Shown here piece by piece: positions 42,937 to 52,929 of a stretch of 64,000 nucleotides of DNA. The notes under the pieces were generated by a model, which did not search any database, was not told the DNA's origin, and worked only from the letters and a program-made list of their open reading frames with translations. Both the position numbers and the translations under genes were made by a program. The DNA is from Streptomyces sp. NBC_00236 (GTDB lineage Bacteria; Actinomycetota; Actinomycetes; Streptomycetales; Streptomycetaceae). The stretch is taken from positions 3,162,001 to 3,226,000 of the forward strand of contig NZ_CP108100.1 in NCBI RefSeq assembly GCF_036195045.1, read 5' to 3'. Each line of letters begins with the position of its first letter. Positions within the stretch are counted from its first letter, which is position 1.

Positions 42937-43476
42937 TCAGCCCTCGTCCCCGTCCGGCGCGCCGCAGGGCGACACACACGGCCCCTTGCGCCACCACTCC
43001 GGCAGCATCGCGATCGCCTCGTCCCCGAGCGGGTTCACCCCCGGCCCCGCGGCCAGCGAGTGCCCGACGAGCACGTGCAGGCACTTCACCCGGTCCGGCA
43101 TGCCGCCCGCGCTCGGGAAGCCCTCCAGCACCTCGATGGCGTCACGCCGCGCGATGTAGTCCTCGTGCGCCGCCCGGTAGGCCGCGGCGAGCTCGGGGTC
43201 CGTACCGAGGCGCTCGGTCATCTCCTTCATGACCCCGTTCGCCTCCAGCGTGCCGATCGCGGAGGCCGCACGCGGGCACGTCAGGTAGAACGTCGTCGGG
43301 AACGGCGTACCGTCCTCCAGCCGGGGCTGCGTCTCGACCACGTCCGGGTTGCCGCACGGGCAGCGGTGCGCGATCGCGCGCAGACCTCGCGGCGGACGCC
43401 CCAGCTGCTGCTGGAACGCGGCGATGTCCGCGTCGGTGGGCGCGGTGGACTCGGTCTGGGGAGGGGGCGTTTCCAT
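42937..43476 (-). CDS. DUF501 protein
   Basis: A 179-residue actinobacterial DUF501 protein. The conserved region includes RAIAHRCPCGNPDVVETQPRL near residue 35, FPTTFYLTCPRAASAIGTLEANGVM near 60 and RVKCLHVLVGHSLAAGPGVNPLGDEAI near 130; cysteines at HRCPCG, LTCPRA and VKCLH may bind metal. In actinobacteria this gene typically follows divIC and eno, as here, and precedes the Ppx/GppA gene. Function unknown. Confidence 0.85.
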   Translation of the reverse strand: METPPPQTESTAPTDADIAAFQQQLGRPPRGLRAIAHRCPCGNPDVVETQPRLEDGTPFPTTFYLTCPRAASAIGTLEANGVMKEMTERLGTDPELAAAYRAAHEDYIARRDAIEVLEGFPSAGGMPDRVKCLHVLVGHSLAAGPGVNPLGDEAIAMLPEWWRKGPCVSPCGAPDGDEG

Positions 43477-43543
43477 GCCTGCCTAGGGTTCTGATCGGGC
43501 TGCTCGAACTGCGGTTCTGCAGAGGTACGGGAAGGGATGCGGG

Positions 43544-44014
43544 TCAGCCGCGGTCGGCACTGTCGACGCCGTCCCACAGGTTGGAGTGCCAGGGCCGGTC
43601 GGTCTCCTCCGGCGTCCCGTTGCGCTCCTTGACCGCGTCGGGGTCGACCACCGTGTAGCCGGTCTCCCCGGGAAGAAGGTAGTGCAGGTGCTGGCGGGCC
43701 AGCCGCCTGATGTACGCGTCGTCCTGGAGCCGCGCCTTCTCGTCGCGCAGCTCCTCCGTGCGGGCCTCGGCCTCCTGCGCCAGCCGCTCCTGGTCGGCGA
43801 TCTCGTCGCGCTGCGACACGTACTGCCGCATCGGATACGCGAGGGCGACGATCAGCGAGCAGACCACGAGGGCCAGGAAGGCGGCCCGGCCGGTGAGCCG
43901 GGAGCGGCGGGCCTGACGGCGGTTCTGGGAGCGGTAGACGCGGGCGGCGGTCTGCTCACCGAGCAACCGCAGCCGGGTCGCGGTGGAGAACCGGTCCCGG
44001 TCCTTCGCGGCCAT
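43544..44014 (-). CDS. divIC: Septum formation initiator DivIC/FtsB
   Basis: A 156-residue bitopic membrane protein. A basic cytoplasmic N-terminus (about 40 residues) is followed by a single helix AAFLALVVCSLIVALAYPM and an external coiled coil RDEIADQERLAQEAEARTEELRDEKARLQDDAYIRRLARQHLHYLLPGETGYTVV, the DivIC/FtsB signature. It works with FtsL and FtsQ in the divisome. It lies 67 bp upstream of DUF501 and downstream of enolase, a conserved actinobacterial order. Confidence 0.9.
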   Translation of the reverse strand: MAAKDRDRFSTATRLRLLGEQTAARVYRSQNRRQARRSRLTGRAAFLALVVCSLIVALAYPMRQYVSQRDEIADQERLAQEAEARTEELRDEKARLQDDAYIRRLARQHLHYLLPGETGYTVVDPDAVKERNGTPEETDRPWHSNLWDGVDSADRG

Positions 44015-44036
44015 GTCTCCGCCTCCCCATTACGCA

Positions 44037-44081
44037 CGTCCGTCCCCGCACACGGTACGGGACCGAGTGCGGGGACGGACG
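44037..44081 (-). terminator. Terminator of enolase gene
   Basis: CGTCCGTCCCCGCAC (44037-44051) pairs perfectly with GTGCGGGGACGGACG (44067-44081), 46-90 bp after the enolase stop. Confidence 0.8.
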
Positions 44082-44126
44082 GAGGCCGGGGCACTTGACC
44101 CCGCCGGGCTTCGTCGGACCTGGGTG

Positions 44127-46440
<2,314 letters not shown>

Positions 46441-46479
46441 TCACCGACGCCTACGAGGTGAGCTGTCGGGTTCGGGCCA

Positions 46480-46640
46480 AGTGAGTTGCCCGGTCGCACG
46501 TCCTAGCACGCGACTTCACCCCAAGCCGGTCCTGATGCGTCTTGCGACGATCGGGTCCGGCGCTTACCTGGGTCCCCCGCTCCTGCCTACGGCGCTTTAC
46601 GCGTCTGTTCCCTTCGACCGACGGCAGGATTCGGCGTGAC
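46480..46640 (-). ncRNA. ydaO/yuaA-type c-di-AMP riboswitch
   Basis: On the minus strand the leader of rpfA carries CGCCGAATCCTGCC (46623-46636), a GCAGG stem partner at 46583-46587, the conserved GGGGGACCCAGGTAAGCGCC segment (about 46563-46582), GGGGTGAA (46514-46521) and a closing hairpin at about 46492-46513. These blocks and their order fit the ydaO class, which turns genes off when c-di-AMP binds. Exact boundaries are approximate. Confidence 0.8.
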
Positions 46641-46672
46641 GATCGACGGGGCCCGCGGTGCGAGCGGTTCCG

Positions 46673-46702
46673 ACCGTAAACACACCCCACCCTCATATCC
46701 AA
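46673..46702 (-). promoter_or_regulatory. rpfA promoter
   Basis: TTGGAT (46697-46702), 18 bp, TACGGT (46673-46678) on the minus strand. The start near 46666 would give a leader of about 240 nt that includes the riboswitch. Confidence 0.55.
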
Positions 46703-46812
46703 AGATGGACATACCGGATAAACAGCCCTTACTTGCATCTGAAGAAGTGCCGTTTGCGCAGGTGGGAACGGATGTGGCGGGACCTCCCGGACAAGACGCG
46801 CCAGTTCACGCA

Positions 46813-46858
46813 AAGAGACCCATGTCTCACTTGGTCAAAAGTGGGACATAGGCCTCTT
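46813..46858 (-). terminator. Terminator of second Rpf gene
   Basis: Arms 46813-46832 and 46839-46858 (20 bp) pair with three non-Watson-Crick positions, two of them G-U in the minus-strand RNA, around a six-base loop, 48 bp after the stop at 46906. Confidence 0.75.
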
Positions 46859-46905
46859 AACTACCCCAATATTTGGGGTGTTTTCAGCTGATCATCAGAC
46901 CGCGC

Positions 46906-47868
46906 TCATTCGGCCTTCACGTCGAGATCGAGGCTCTGGCCAGGCAGGATGAGGTCGGGGTCGGAGCCCACCTCGGCCTTGTTGGCCTCGTACAGAGCCG
47001 TCCACCCGCCGGGCAGCTTCTGTGCATCAGCAATCGCCCACAGGTTGTCGCCCGCGCGGACGGTGTACGCACCGTCAGCAGCGGAGGCGCCGGTGTCGCG
47101 TGCGCCACCGTCACCGCGCGAGGCATGCCGCCCCGCGTCCCGGTCGCCGCTGCGGCCGCTCTCCCGGGTCTCCTCGGGCGCCGGCGTGCCGCGGTGCTTG
47201 CCGCCCGTCTCCTGCCCGGAGGTGCCCTTCTCGGCGCCCGAGGCGTCACCCGAGGGCGTCGTGGAGGGGGTGGCGGAGGGCGTGGCCGACGGGGACGCCG
47301 ACGCGTCCGGCTTCGCGTCCTCGTCCTTCGCATCGCCCGACGGCGCCTTCGCCCCCGAGGACGCGTCGTCCGACGGGGTCGCGTCCCCGGACGGGTCGGT
47401 GCTCGCGGACGGATCGGTGCTCGCGGACGGGTCCACGCTTTCCGTCGGGTCGGCCGACGGAGTGCTGCCCGGGTCCACACCCGGCAGCCCGCTGTCCACG
47501 ACGAGACCCGAGATGACCGCACAGCTCGGCCACGCCTTCGGCCCCTGGTCGTCCAGGACCTTCTCCGCCACGGCGATCTGCTGCGAGCGGCTGGCGAGGT
47601 CGGCGCGCTCGGCGTACGACTCGCCGCCGTACGACTTCCAGACCTCCTGCGAGAACTGCAGGCCGCCGTAGTAGCCGTTGCCGAGGTCGGCGCTCCACAT
47701 GCCGCCGCTCTCGCACTCGGCCACGCGGTCCCAGGTCGAGGCGTCTGCGGCGTGCGCGCCCGCCGCGCCGAGCAGCGGGATGGCGATGGCCGAACCGGTC
47801 ACGCCTGCGGCGACGATGATGGCGGGTGCCTGCCGAGGGCGACGGTGTCTGCCGTTAGCGGAGCCCAT
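46906..47868 (-). CDS. Second Rpf-like transglycosylase with LysM domain
   Basis: A 320-residue secreted muralytic enzyme with the same plan as its neighbour. The signal peptide ends near GAHA, then comes the Rpf domain [34 protein letters not shown], catalytic Glu in CESGGMW. The linker is about 120 residues longer and is a Ser/Thr/Pro/Asp-rich low-complexity tract with repeats such as DPSASTDPSASTDPSGD. A C-terminal LysM domain closes the protein (AYTVRAGDNLWAIADAQKLPGGWTALYEAN ... LPGQSLDLD). It probably arose by tandem duplication. No riboswitch precedes it. Confidence 0.9.
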   Translation of the reverse strand: MGSANGRHRRPRQAPAIIVAAGVTGSAIAIPLLGAAGAHAADASTWDRVAECESGGMWSADLGNGYYGGLQFSQEVWKSYGGESYAERADLASRSQQIAVAEKVLDDQGPKAWPSCAVISGLVVDSGLPGVDPGSTPSADPTESVDPSASTDPSASTDPSGDATPSDDASSGAKAPSGDAKDEDAKPDASASPSATPSATPSTTPSGDASGAEKGTSGQETGGKHRGTPAPEETRESGRSGDRDAGRHASRGDGGARDTGASAADGAYTVRAGDNLWAIADAQKLPGGWTALYEANKAEVGSDPDLILPGQSLDLDVKAE

Positions 47869-47916
47869 GGGGATGCCTTCCGTGTGACTGACGAGTGACT
47901 GGTGAGTCGAACGGTG

Positions 47917-47946
47917 AACCTAGCGGGACTCGAACGCATGTCACAA
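47917..47946 (-). promoter_or_regulatory. Promoter of second Rpf gene
   Basis: TTGTGA (47941-47946), 18 bp, TAGGTT (47917-47922) on the minus strand, about 50 bp before the ATG. Repeated GTGACT motifs occur in the leader. Confidence 0.5.
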
Positions 47947-47973
47947 GTCGATGCAGCAGAGATCACGTGAAAG

Positions 47974-48228
47974 TCACAGAGTTGACAGAATGTCACCTTC
48001 ATCGCGCACCGACCCGGGCGTGAACTCCACCGGGAGCGTGCGCAGTCCACGCATGATGAGCCCGCCACGCCACCGAAAATCGGCAGGTTCTCCCGCAAGC
48101 CGCAGGTCAGGAAGGCGCTTCAGAAGAGTCCCGAGCGCAGCCTGCCCCTCCAGCCGGGTGAGCGGTGCTCCCAGGCAGCAGTGGATTCCGTGACCGTAAC
48201 CGAGGTGCTGATTGTCACGCCGCGCAAG
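47974..48228 (-). pseudogene. C-terminal fragment of a cytochrome P450
   Basis: About 85 codons closely match the C-terminus of the intact P450 at 48389-49630: ARRDNQHLGYGHGIHCCLGA ... RWRGGLIMRGLRTLPVEFTP, including the heme-ligand cysteine. Nothing P450-like precedes it, so oxygen- and substrate-binding parts are missing. It is on the opposite strand from the intact gene, separated by about 160 bp. It is a relic of an inverted duplication or recombination; expression is unlikely to give an active enzyme. Confidence 0.85.
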
Positions 48229-48376
48229 GTCCTTTTTCGGGCAGGCTACTCCTGCTGGTGGTGGTTCAGCGGAGCTGATTCGCCGGGGCCGTTGATGTTC
48301 GACACAGAGCCCGCGGAGCATCTCGGAACGGACCCTTGGGAACACCGGCCGAGGCGGCTCACCGACAGACGCCCGA

Positions 48377-48382
48377 TACCGT
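48377..48382 (+). promoter_or_regulatory. Possible -10 box of P450 gene (leaderless)
   Basis: TACCGT ends six bases before the GTG at 48389, the same geometry as at 9390-9402. No ribosome site precedes the GTG. Confidence 0.4.
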
Positions 48383-48388
48383 CGTCAC

Positions 48389-49630
48389 GTGAACCGCACC
48401 CCGCCGCCCGAACTCTTCACCTGGGAGTTCGCCACCGACCCGTACCCCGCCTACGCCTGGCTGAGGGAGCACAGCCCCGTACACCGGACGACCTTGCCCA
48501 GCGGCGTCGAGGCGTGGCTCGTCACCCGGTACGCGGACGCACGACAGGCTCTCGCCGACAGCCGCCTTTCGAAGAACCCGGCACACCACGCCGAGGACGC
48601 CCGGGGAAAGAGCAAGACCGGCATCCCCGGCGAGCGCAGCGCCAACCTCATGACGCATCTGCTGAACATCGACCCGCCGGACCACACACGGCTGCGCCGA
48701 CTGGTGTCCAAGGCGTTCACGCCCCGGACGATCGCCGCTTTCGGGCCCCGTGTGCAGGAACTGGCGGACCGGCTCATCGACGATTTCGCGGACAAGGGCG
48801 AGGCCGACCTGATCCATGACTTCGCCTTCCCGCTCCCCATCTACGCCATCTGCGATCTGCTCGGTGTACCCGAAGAGGATCAGGACGACTTCCGCGACTG
48901 GGCGGGCATGATGATCCGGCACGGCGGCGGGCCGCGCGGTGGGGTCGCCCGGTCAGTGAAGAAGATCCGCGCCTACCTCGCCGAGCTGATTCACAGAAAG
49001 CGGGAGAACCCCGGCGACGACCTGATCTCCGGTCTGATCCGGGCGAGCGACCACGGCGAGCACCTCACCGAGAACGAGGCCGCCGCGATGTGCTTCGTGA
49101 TCCTCTTCGCGGGTTTCGAGACGACCATCAATCTGATCGGCAACAGCGCCCACGCGTTCTTCCGCAACCCCCCGCAGCGTGCCGTGTTCCAGAGTGCGAT
49201 CCAGCGAGGCGACAACGGTCTCCTGGACACCGCCATCGAGGAGTTGCTGCGCTTCGACGGCCCGGTGGAACTGGCTACCTGGCGCTACGCCACGGAAGCT
49301 CTCGACATCGGGGGCGAGCACATCCGCGAGGGAGATCCGGTTCTCGTGGTCCTCGCTGCGGCCGACCGCGATCCGGCCCGGTTCGCGGAGCCGGCCACGC
49401 TCGACCTGTCCCGGCGGGACAACCAGCACCTGGGGTACGGCCACGGCATCCACTACTGCCTGGGCGCACCCCTCGCCCGGCTCGAGGGCCGTACCGCGCT
49501 GGAGACCCTGTTCCGCCGCCTGCCGGACCTTCAGCTCGCGGCGGACCCAGCTGACCTACGGTGGCGTGGCGGTCTCATCATGCGTGGGCTGCGGACACTT
49601 CCCGTGGAGTTCACTCCTCGGGCCGGTTGA
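48389..49630 (+). CDS. Cytochrome P450 monooxygenase
   Basis: A 413-residue soluble bacterial P450. The I-helix oxygen-binding motif FAGFETTINL is near residue 245, the K-helix ExxR in EELLRFDGP near 285 and the heme-binding loop LGYGHGIHYCLGAPLARLEG near 350 with the cysteine ligand near 357. The first residue of the heme loop is Leu where most P450s have Phe. It belongs to the general actinobacterial class that uses ferredoxin partners (CYP105/107-like), but no ferredoxin gene is adjacent and the substrate is unknown. It converges with mazG. Confidence 0.92.
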   Translation: MNRTPPPELFTWEFATDPYPAYAWLREHSPVHRTTLPSGVEAWLVTRYADARQALADSRLSKNPAHHAEDARGKSKTGIPGERSANLMTHLLNIDPPDHTRLRRLVSKAFTPRTIAAFGPRVQELADRLIDDFADKGEADLIHDFAFPLPIYAICDLLGVPEEDQDDFRDWAGMMIRHGGGPRGGVARSVKKIRAYLAELIHRKRENPGDDLISGLIRASDHGEHLTENEAAAMCFVILFAGFETTINLIGNSAHAFFRNPPQRAVFQSAIQRGDNGLLDTAIEELLRFDGPVELATWRYATEALDIGGEHIREGDPVLVVLAAADRDPARFAEPATLDLSRRDNQHLGYGHGIHYCLGAPLARLEGRTALETLFRRLPDLQLAADPADLRWRGGLIMRGLRTLPVEFTPRAG

Positions 49631-49649
49631 TCACCACGTCGGCTTCTCC

Positions 49650-50636
49650 TCAGCCGACGCCCTCCGCCGCCCTGATGGCATCCCGGTACGCACGCCCCGC
49701 GGCCCTCAGTGCCGCTTCCGGGTCGATGCCGTCCTCCTGGGCGCGCACGGCCAGGGCGAGGAGGCGGTAGCCGATCTCGTCGCCCTCGCCCCCGGTCGCT
49801 GGGAGAGGGACGTCGAGTCCGGCGGCACGGACCCGGCTCGCGAGCTTCGCGGCGAGTGCCAGTCCTGGCTGGCCGAGCGGCACCCCGTCGGTGACCGACT
49901 CCCGCTGCTTCTCGATGGCCTTGGTGCGCAGCCAGTGCGCGTGGACGTCCTCCGGTGTCTCGGCGGTCTCGTCGCCGAAGACGTGCGGGTGCCGGTGGAT
50001 CAGCTTCTCGACGAGGGTGGCCGCGACGTCGTCGATGGAGAACGGCTCGTCTCCGCTTCCCGGAAGGCCTTCCTCCGCGATGCGCGCGTGGAAGACGACC
50101 TGGAGCAGTACGTCCCCGAGCTCCTCGCGGAGCTCTTCGCGGTCGCCGTCCTCGATCGCCTCGACGAGTTCGTACGCCTCCTCGATGGCGTACTTGGCGA
50201 GGCCCTTGTGGGTCTTCTGCGAGGTCCAGGGGCATTCGAGGCGGATCCGGTCCATGACCTGGACGAGATCGAGGAGCCGGGCGCCGGGAAGGTCGTACGA
50301 ACCCGGCAGCAGCTCCAGGTTCGGCATCCGCACCCGGCCCGAACCGGCCAGCCGGGCCAGTCCGTCGGTCAGTGGCTGGTTGCCCTCGCCGCCGGTGAGG
50401 ACGACGACGGTCCGGCCGCCGGCGCACACATCCACCAGCTCCTGCGCGTCGGGCACGCCGAGCGTGACGGTGATGCCCGCCTCGCGCAGATAGGGGAGCT
50501 GCGGCTGGTCCTGCTCCCCGCAGTGCACCCGGTCGGCGGCGTGCAGGGTCTGCCAGGCGGGCCAGGACAGGAGTCCGGGCGCGACGCGGTGGCTGGCGGT
50601 GAGCAGGACGATGCGGCCGGGGTCTTCAGCGTTCAC
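49650..50636 (-). CDS. mazG: Nucleoside triphosphate pyrophosphohydrolase MazG
   Basis: A 328-residue protein. The MazG domain lies in the second half: CPWTSQKTHKGLAKYAIEEAYELVEAIEDGDREELREELGDVLLQVVFHARIAEE (about 135-190), with the metal-binding EExxE and ExxD motifs. It cleaves NTPs, including damaged ones, to NMP and pyrophosphate. The N-terminal 115 residues (RIVLLTASHRVAPGLLSWPAWQTLHAADRVHCGEQDQPQLPYLREAGITVTLG) resemble part of the SAM-dependent tetrapyrrole methylase fold often fused to MazG. The GTG start has TAGATT (50643-50648) six bases upstream and no ribosome site, so it is probably leaderless. Confidence 0.88.
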   Translation of the reverse strand: MNAEDPGRIVLLTASHRVAPGLLSWPAWQTLHAADRVHCGEQDQPQLPYLREAGITVTLGVPDAQELVDVCAGGRTVVVLTGGEGNQPLTDGLARLAGSGRVRMPNLELLPGSYDLPGARLLDLVQVMDRIRLECPWTSQKTHKGLAKYAIEEAYELVEAIEDGDREELREELGDVLLQVVFHARIAEEGLPGSGDEPFSIDDVAATLVEKLIHRHPHVFGDETAETPEDVHAHWLRTKAIEKQRESVTDGVPLGQPGLALAAKLASRVRAAGLDVPLPATGGEGDEIGYRLLALAVRAQEDGIDPEAALRAAGRAYRDAIRAAEGVG

Positions 50637-50668
50637 AAGGCGAATCTACCCCGGCCGTCGGACAGTCC

Positions 50669-51325
50669 TCAGGCCCCGGCCTCGGCGGCCGACTGGGCCG
50701 GCTTGGTGACCTGGGAGATCCAGGGGGCCTTGTACTCGGCGAGCTGGATCTGCTGGTTGTTCCAGGTGCCGAAGCGCGGGTTGACGTCGACCTTCAGCGC
50801 CTTGGACGCCTTCGTCAGCGCGTCGCCCAGGGTCTTCGTGCCGGCCGGGGTCGTCGGGTCGGCGCCGAGTGCCTGGCCGAGCTTGGTCAGCTGGATCTGC
50901 TCGCGCAGGAAGGCGTCGATCTGGTCCGGGGCGATCCAGCGCTCCTGGAGCACCGCGGCGCGCAGCCCGGCCTCTCCCTTGTACTGGGCGACGGCCTGCT
51001 GCCGCATCTGCTGGATCTCGGCACGGGTGACGGTCACCCCCGCGTCGGCGGACGCCTTGTCCAGGACGCGGTCCAGGATCAGCCCGTGCAGCTTGGCGCG
51101 GGGGAGCTGGCCGGACTGGTTGGTGATCTGGGCGGCCTGCTTCGAGGTGTCCTGCGCCCGGCGGACCTCCGCTACCTGGCCCTGCACGGTGGCCACCGTG
51201 ATCCGGTCCCCGCCCACGACGGCCGCGGCGCCCGGGTGGGCCTGGCTGCCGCAGGCGGCGAGGAGCGGCGCTGCGGTGAGCAGTGCGGCGGAGACGGTGA
51301 GCGCGGAGCGACGGCGGCGGTGCAA
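50669..51325 (-). CDS. SurA N-terminal-domain lipoprotein
   Basis: A 218-residue exported lipoprotein. The signal peptide RRRRSALTVSAALLTAAPLLAAC ends in a lipobox, and the mature part resembles the SurA/PrsA N-terminal chaperone domain (GAAAVVGGDRITVATVQGQVAEVR ... LHGLILDRVLDKASADAGVTVTRAEI). No prolyl isomerase (parvulin) domain is visible. The TTG at 51325 has GGAGG five bases upstream; a start at 51361 has none. It probably helps fold exported proteins outside the membrane. Confidence 0.82.
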   Translation of the reverse strand: MHRRRRSALTVSAALLTAAPLLAACGSQAHPGAAAVVGGDRITVATVQGQVAEVRRAQDTSKQAAQITNQSGQLPRAKLHGLILDRVLDKASADAGVTVTRAEIQQMRQQAVAQYKGEAGLRAAVLQERWIAPDQIDAFLREQIQLTKLGQALGADPTTPAGTKTLGDALTKASKALKVDVNPRFGTWNNQQIQLAEYKAPWISQVTKPAQSAAEAGA

Positions 51326-51462
51326 AGGAGCCTCCCGAGGAGATTGTGCGGCGGTGCACAAGGCCTTGCAGTGATCGATGTTAGGTAGTGGAACCGGTCC
51401 GGGCCACTGATTCGACCAACGATTCGGGAGGAGTTGCGGATGCGGCCCCCGGGCGGCGCGGA

Positions 51463-51864
51463 TCAGCCGACGCGTTCGGGCGTTTTCGGCGGGGTGTCGG
51501 GCCGCAGCATGATCGTGCGGGAGACGACGAAGGTGATGGGGATGGCGGCCGCGGCAGCGACCAGGGGTGCGTAGCGGCTGCTGAATCCGGCCAGGTCGAC
51601 CAGCAGGTAGACGCCGCCGGTGGTGATGACGAAGTTGGCGGCGTTGGTGAGCGGGAAGAGCAGGAACTTCCGCCAGGTGGGCCGGGTGCGGTAGGTGAAG
51701 TAGGAGTTGAGGAAGAACGAGCCGGTCATGCTGAGCGCGAAGGCGAGCACGTGTGCGGCTATGTACGGCAGCCAGTGCAGCAGGACGAGGTAGCAGCCGT
51801 AGTACGTGCCGGTGTTCACGGCGCCCACGAGGGCGAAGCGGGCCAGTTGTGCCTTGACCGTCAT
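51463..51864 (-). CDS. GtrA-like membrane protein
   Basis: A 133-residue protein with four hydrophobic helices and the GtrA pattern AQLARFALVGAVNTGTYYGCYLVL ... GSFFLNSYFTYR. GtrA proteins are thought to flip polyprenyl-linked sugars. Its ATG overlaps the stop of the glycosyltransferase gene as ATGA, forming the usual GtrB-GtrA pair. Confidence 0.87.
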   Translation of the reverse strand: MTVKAQLARFALVGAVNTGTYYGCYLVLLHWLPYIAAHVLAFALSMTGSFFLNSYFTYRTRPTWRKFLLFPLTNAANFVITTGGVYLLVDLAGFSSRYAPLVAAAAAIPITFVVSRTIMLRPDTPPKTPERVG

Positions 51865-52829
51865 CGGCGTACGAACTCCAGGGGTTCCGGCTCCCGAGCG
51901 GGCCGGTGTGCCTGGGTGTTGGTGGCCTTGACCAGGAAGTGCGGGCGGCGCTTCACCTCGTAGTAGATCCGGCCGACGTACTCCCCCACCACCCCGACCA
52001 TCACCATCTGGACGCCGGCGAGGGCGGTGAGGACCACGAGCAGGGTGACGTATCCGGGGGTGTCGACGCCCTTCACCAGGGCGACGCCGACGATCCAGGC
52101 GGCGTAGACGAAGGCGAGGGACATCAGGAGCATGCCGAGGTAGAGCGCGGCGCGCAGTGGCTTGTTGTTGAAGGAGAGGAGTCCGTCGAGGCCGTAGTTC
52201 AGCAGTTTGCCGAAGGTCCAGGCGGAGCGGCCCTGTTCCCGGACGGCGTTCTCGTAACTGAAGGTCGTGGTGGGGAAGCCGACCCAGGCGAAGAGGCCCT
52301 TGGAGAAGCGGTTGTACTCGGTGAGTTCGAGTACGGCGTCGGCGGCGCGGCGGGAGAGGAGCCGGAAGTCGCCGACCCCGTCGACGAGTTCGACGTCGAC
52401 GAGGCGGTTGATCAGCCAGTAGTAGGCGCGGGCGGTGAGGGTGCGGGTGACGCGGTCGCCCTTGCGGGTGCGGCGGGCGATCACCTGGTCGTAGCCCTGT
52501 GCGTGCTCCTGGAGCATGCGGCCGACGAGCTCCGGCGGGTGCTGGAGGTCGGCGTCCATGATGACGACGGCGTCGCCTTCGGCGTGCTGGAGGCCTGCCA
52601 GCATGGCGGCCTCCTTGCCGAAGTTGCGGCTGAAGGAGACGTAGCGGGCCCGGGGGTCGGCGGCGGCCAGCTCCTGGAGGATCGGCAGCGTACGGTCCGC
52701 GCTCCCGTCGTCCACGTACACGAGCTGGAACGCGTGGCCGAGGCGGGTCATCTCGTCCGTCACGCGTTCATGGAAGCGTTCGAGGATGTCTTCCTCGTTG
52801 AAGCAGGGCACCACCAGCGAGATCAGCAC
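51861..52829 (-). CDS. Polyprenyl-phosphate glycosyltransferase (GtrB/DPM1-like, GT2)
   Basis: A 322-residue GT2 enzyme. The catalytic domain starts LISLVVPCFNEEDILERFHERV, with the nucleotide-sugar motif VYVDDGSADRT near residue 40 and the metal motif VIMDADLQHPPEL near 95. Two C-terminal membrane helices follow (ALYLGMLLMSLAFVYAAWIVGVAL and YVTLLVVLTALAGVQMVMVGVV). Such enzymes transfer a sugar to undecaprenyl phosphate on the cytoplasmic face; GtrA then acts. Start is GTG 52829. The sugar and final acceptor are unknown. Confidence 0.9.
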   Translation of the reverse strand: MLISLVVPCFNEEDILERFHERVTDEMTRLGHAFQLVYVDDGSADRTLPILQELAAADPRARYVSFSRNFGKEAAMLAGLQHAEGDAVVIMDADLQHPPELVGRMLQEHAQGYDQVIARRTRKGDRVTRTLTARAYYWLINRLVDVELVDGVGDFRLLSRRAADAVLELTEYNRFSKGLFAWVGFPTTTFSYENAVREQGRSAWTFGKLLNYGLDGLLSFNNKPLRAALYLGMLLMSLAFVYAAWIVGVALVKGVDTPGYVTLLVVLTALAGVQMVMVGVVGEYVGRIYYEVKRRPHFLVKATNTQAHRPAREPEPLEFVRR

Positions 52830-52929
52830 GAAAGTACATCAGCCGGTCAACGTGACAGGCGTGGATGGCGGGTATGGCCTGGGGGCGACGATTGGGTGAA
52901 CTGGCCCGGGGCGGGGGCCCTGTGGCGGT

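Noticed and set aside
49531..50427. Apparent third P450 C-terminal relic opposite mazG
   Set aside because: The matching stretch is only the antisense frame of the intact P450 end, the same shadow seen opposite the fragment at 47974-48228.
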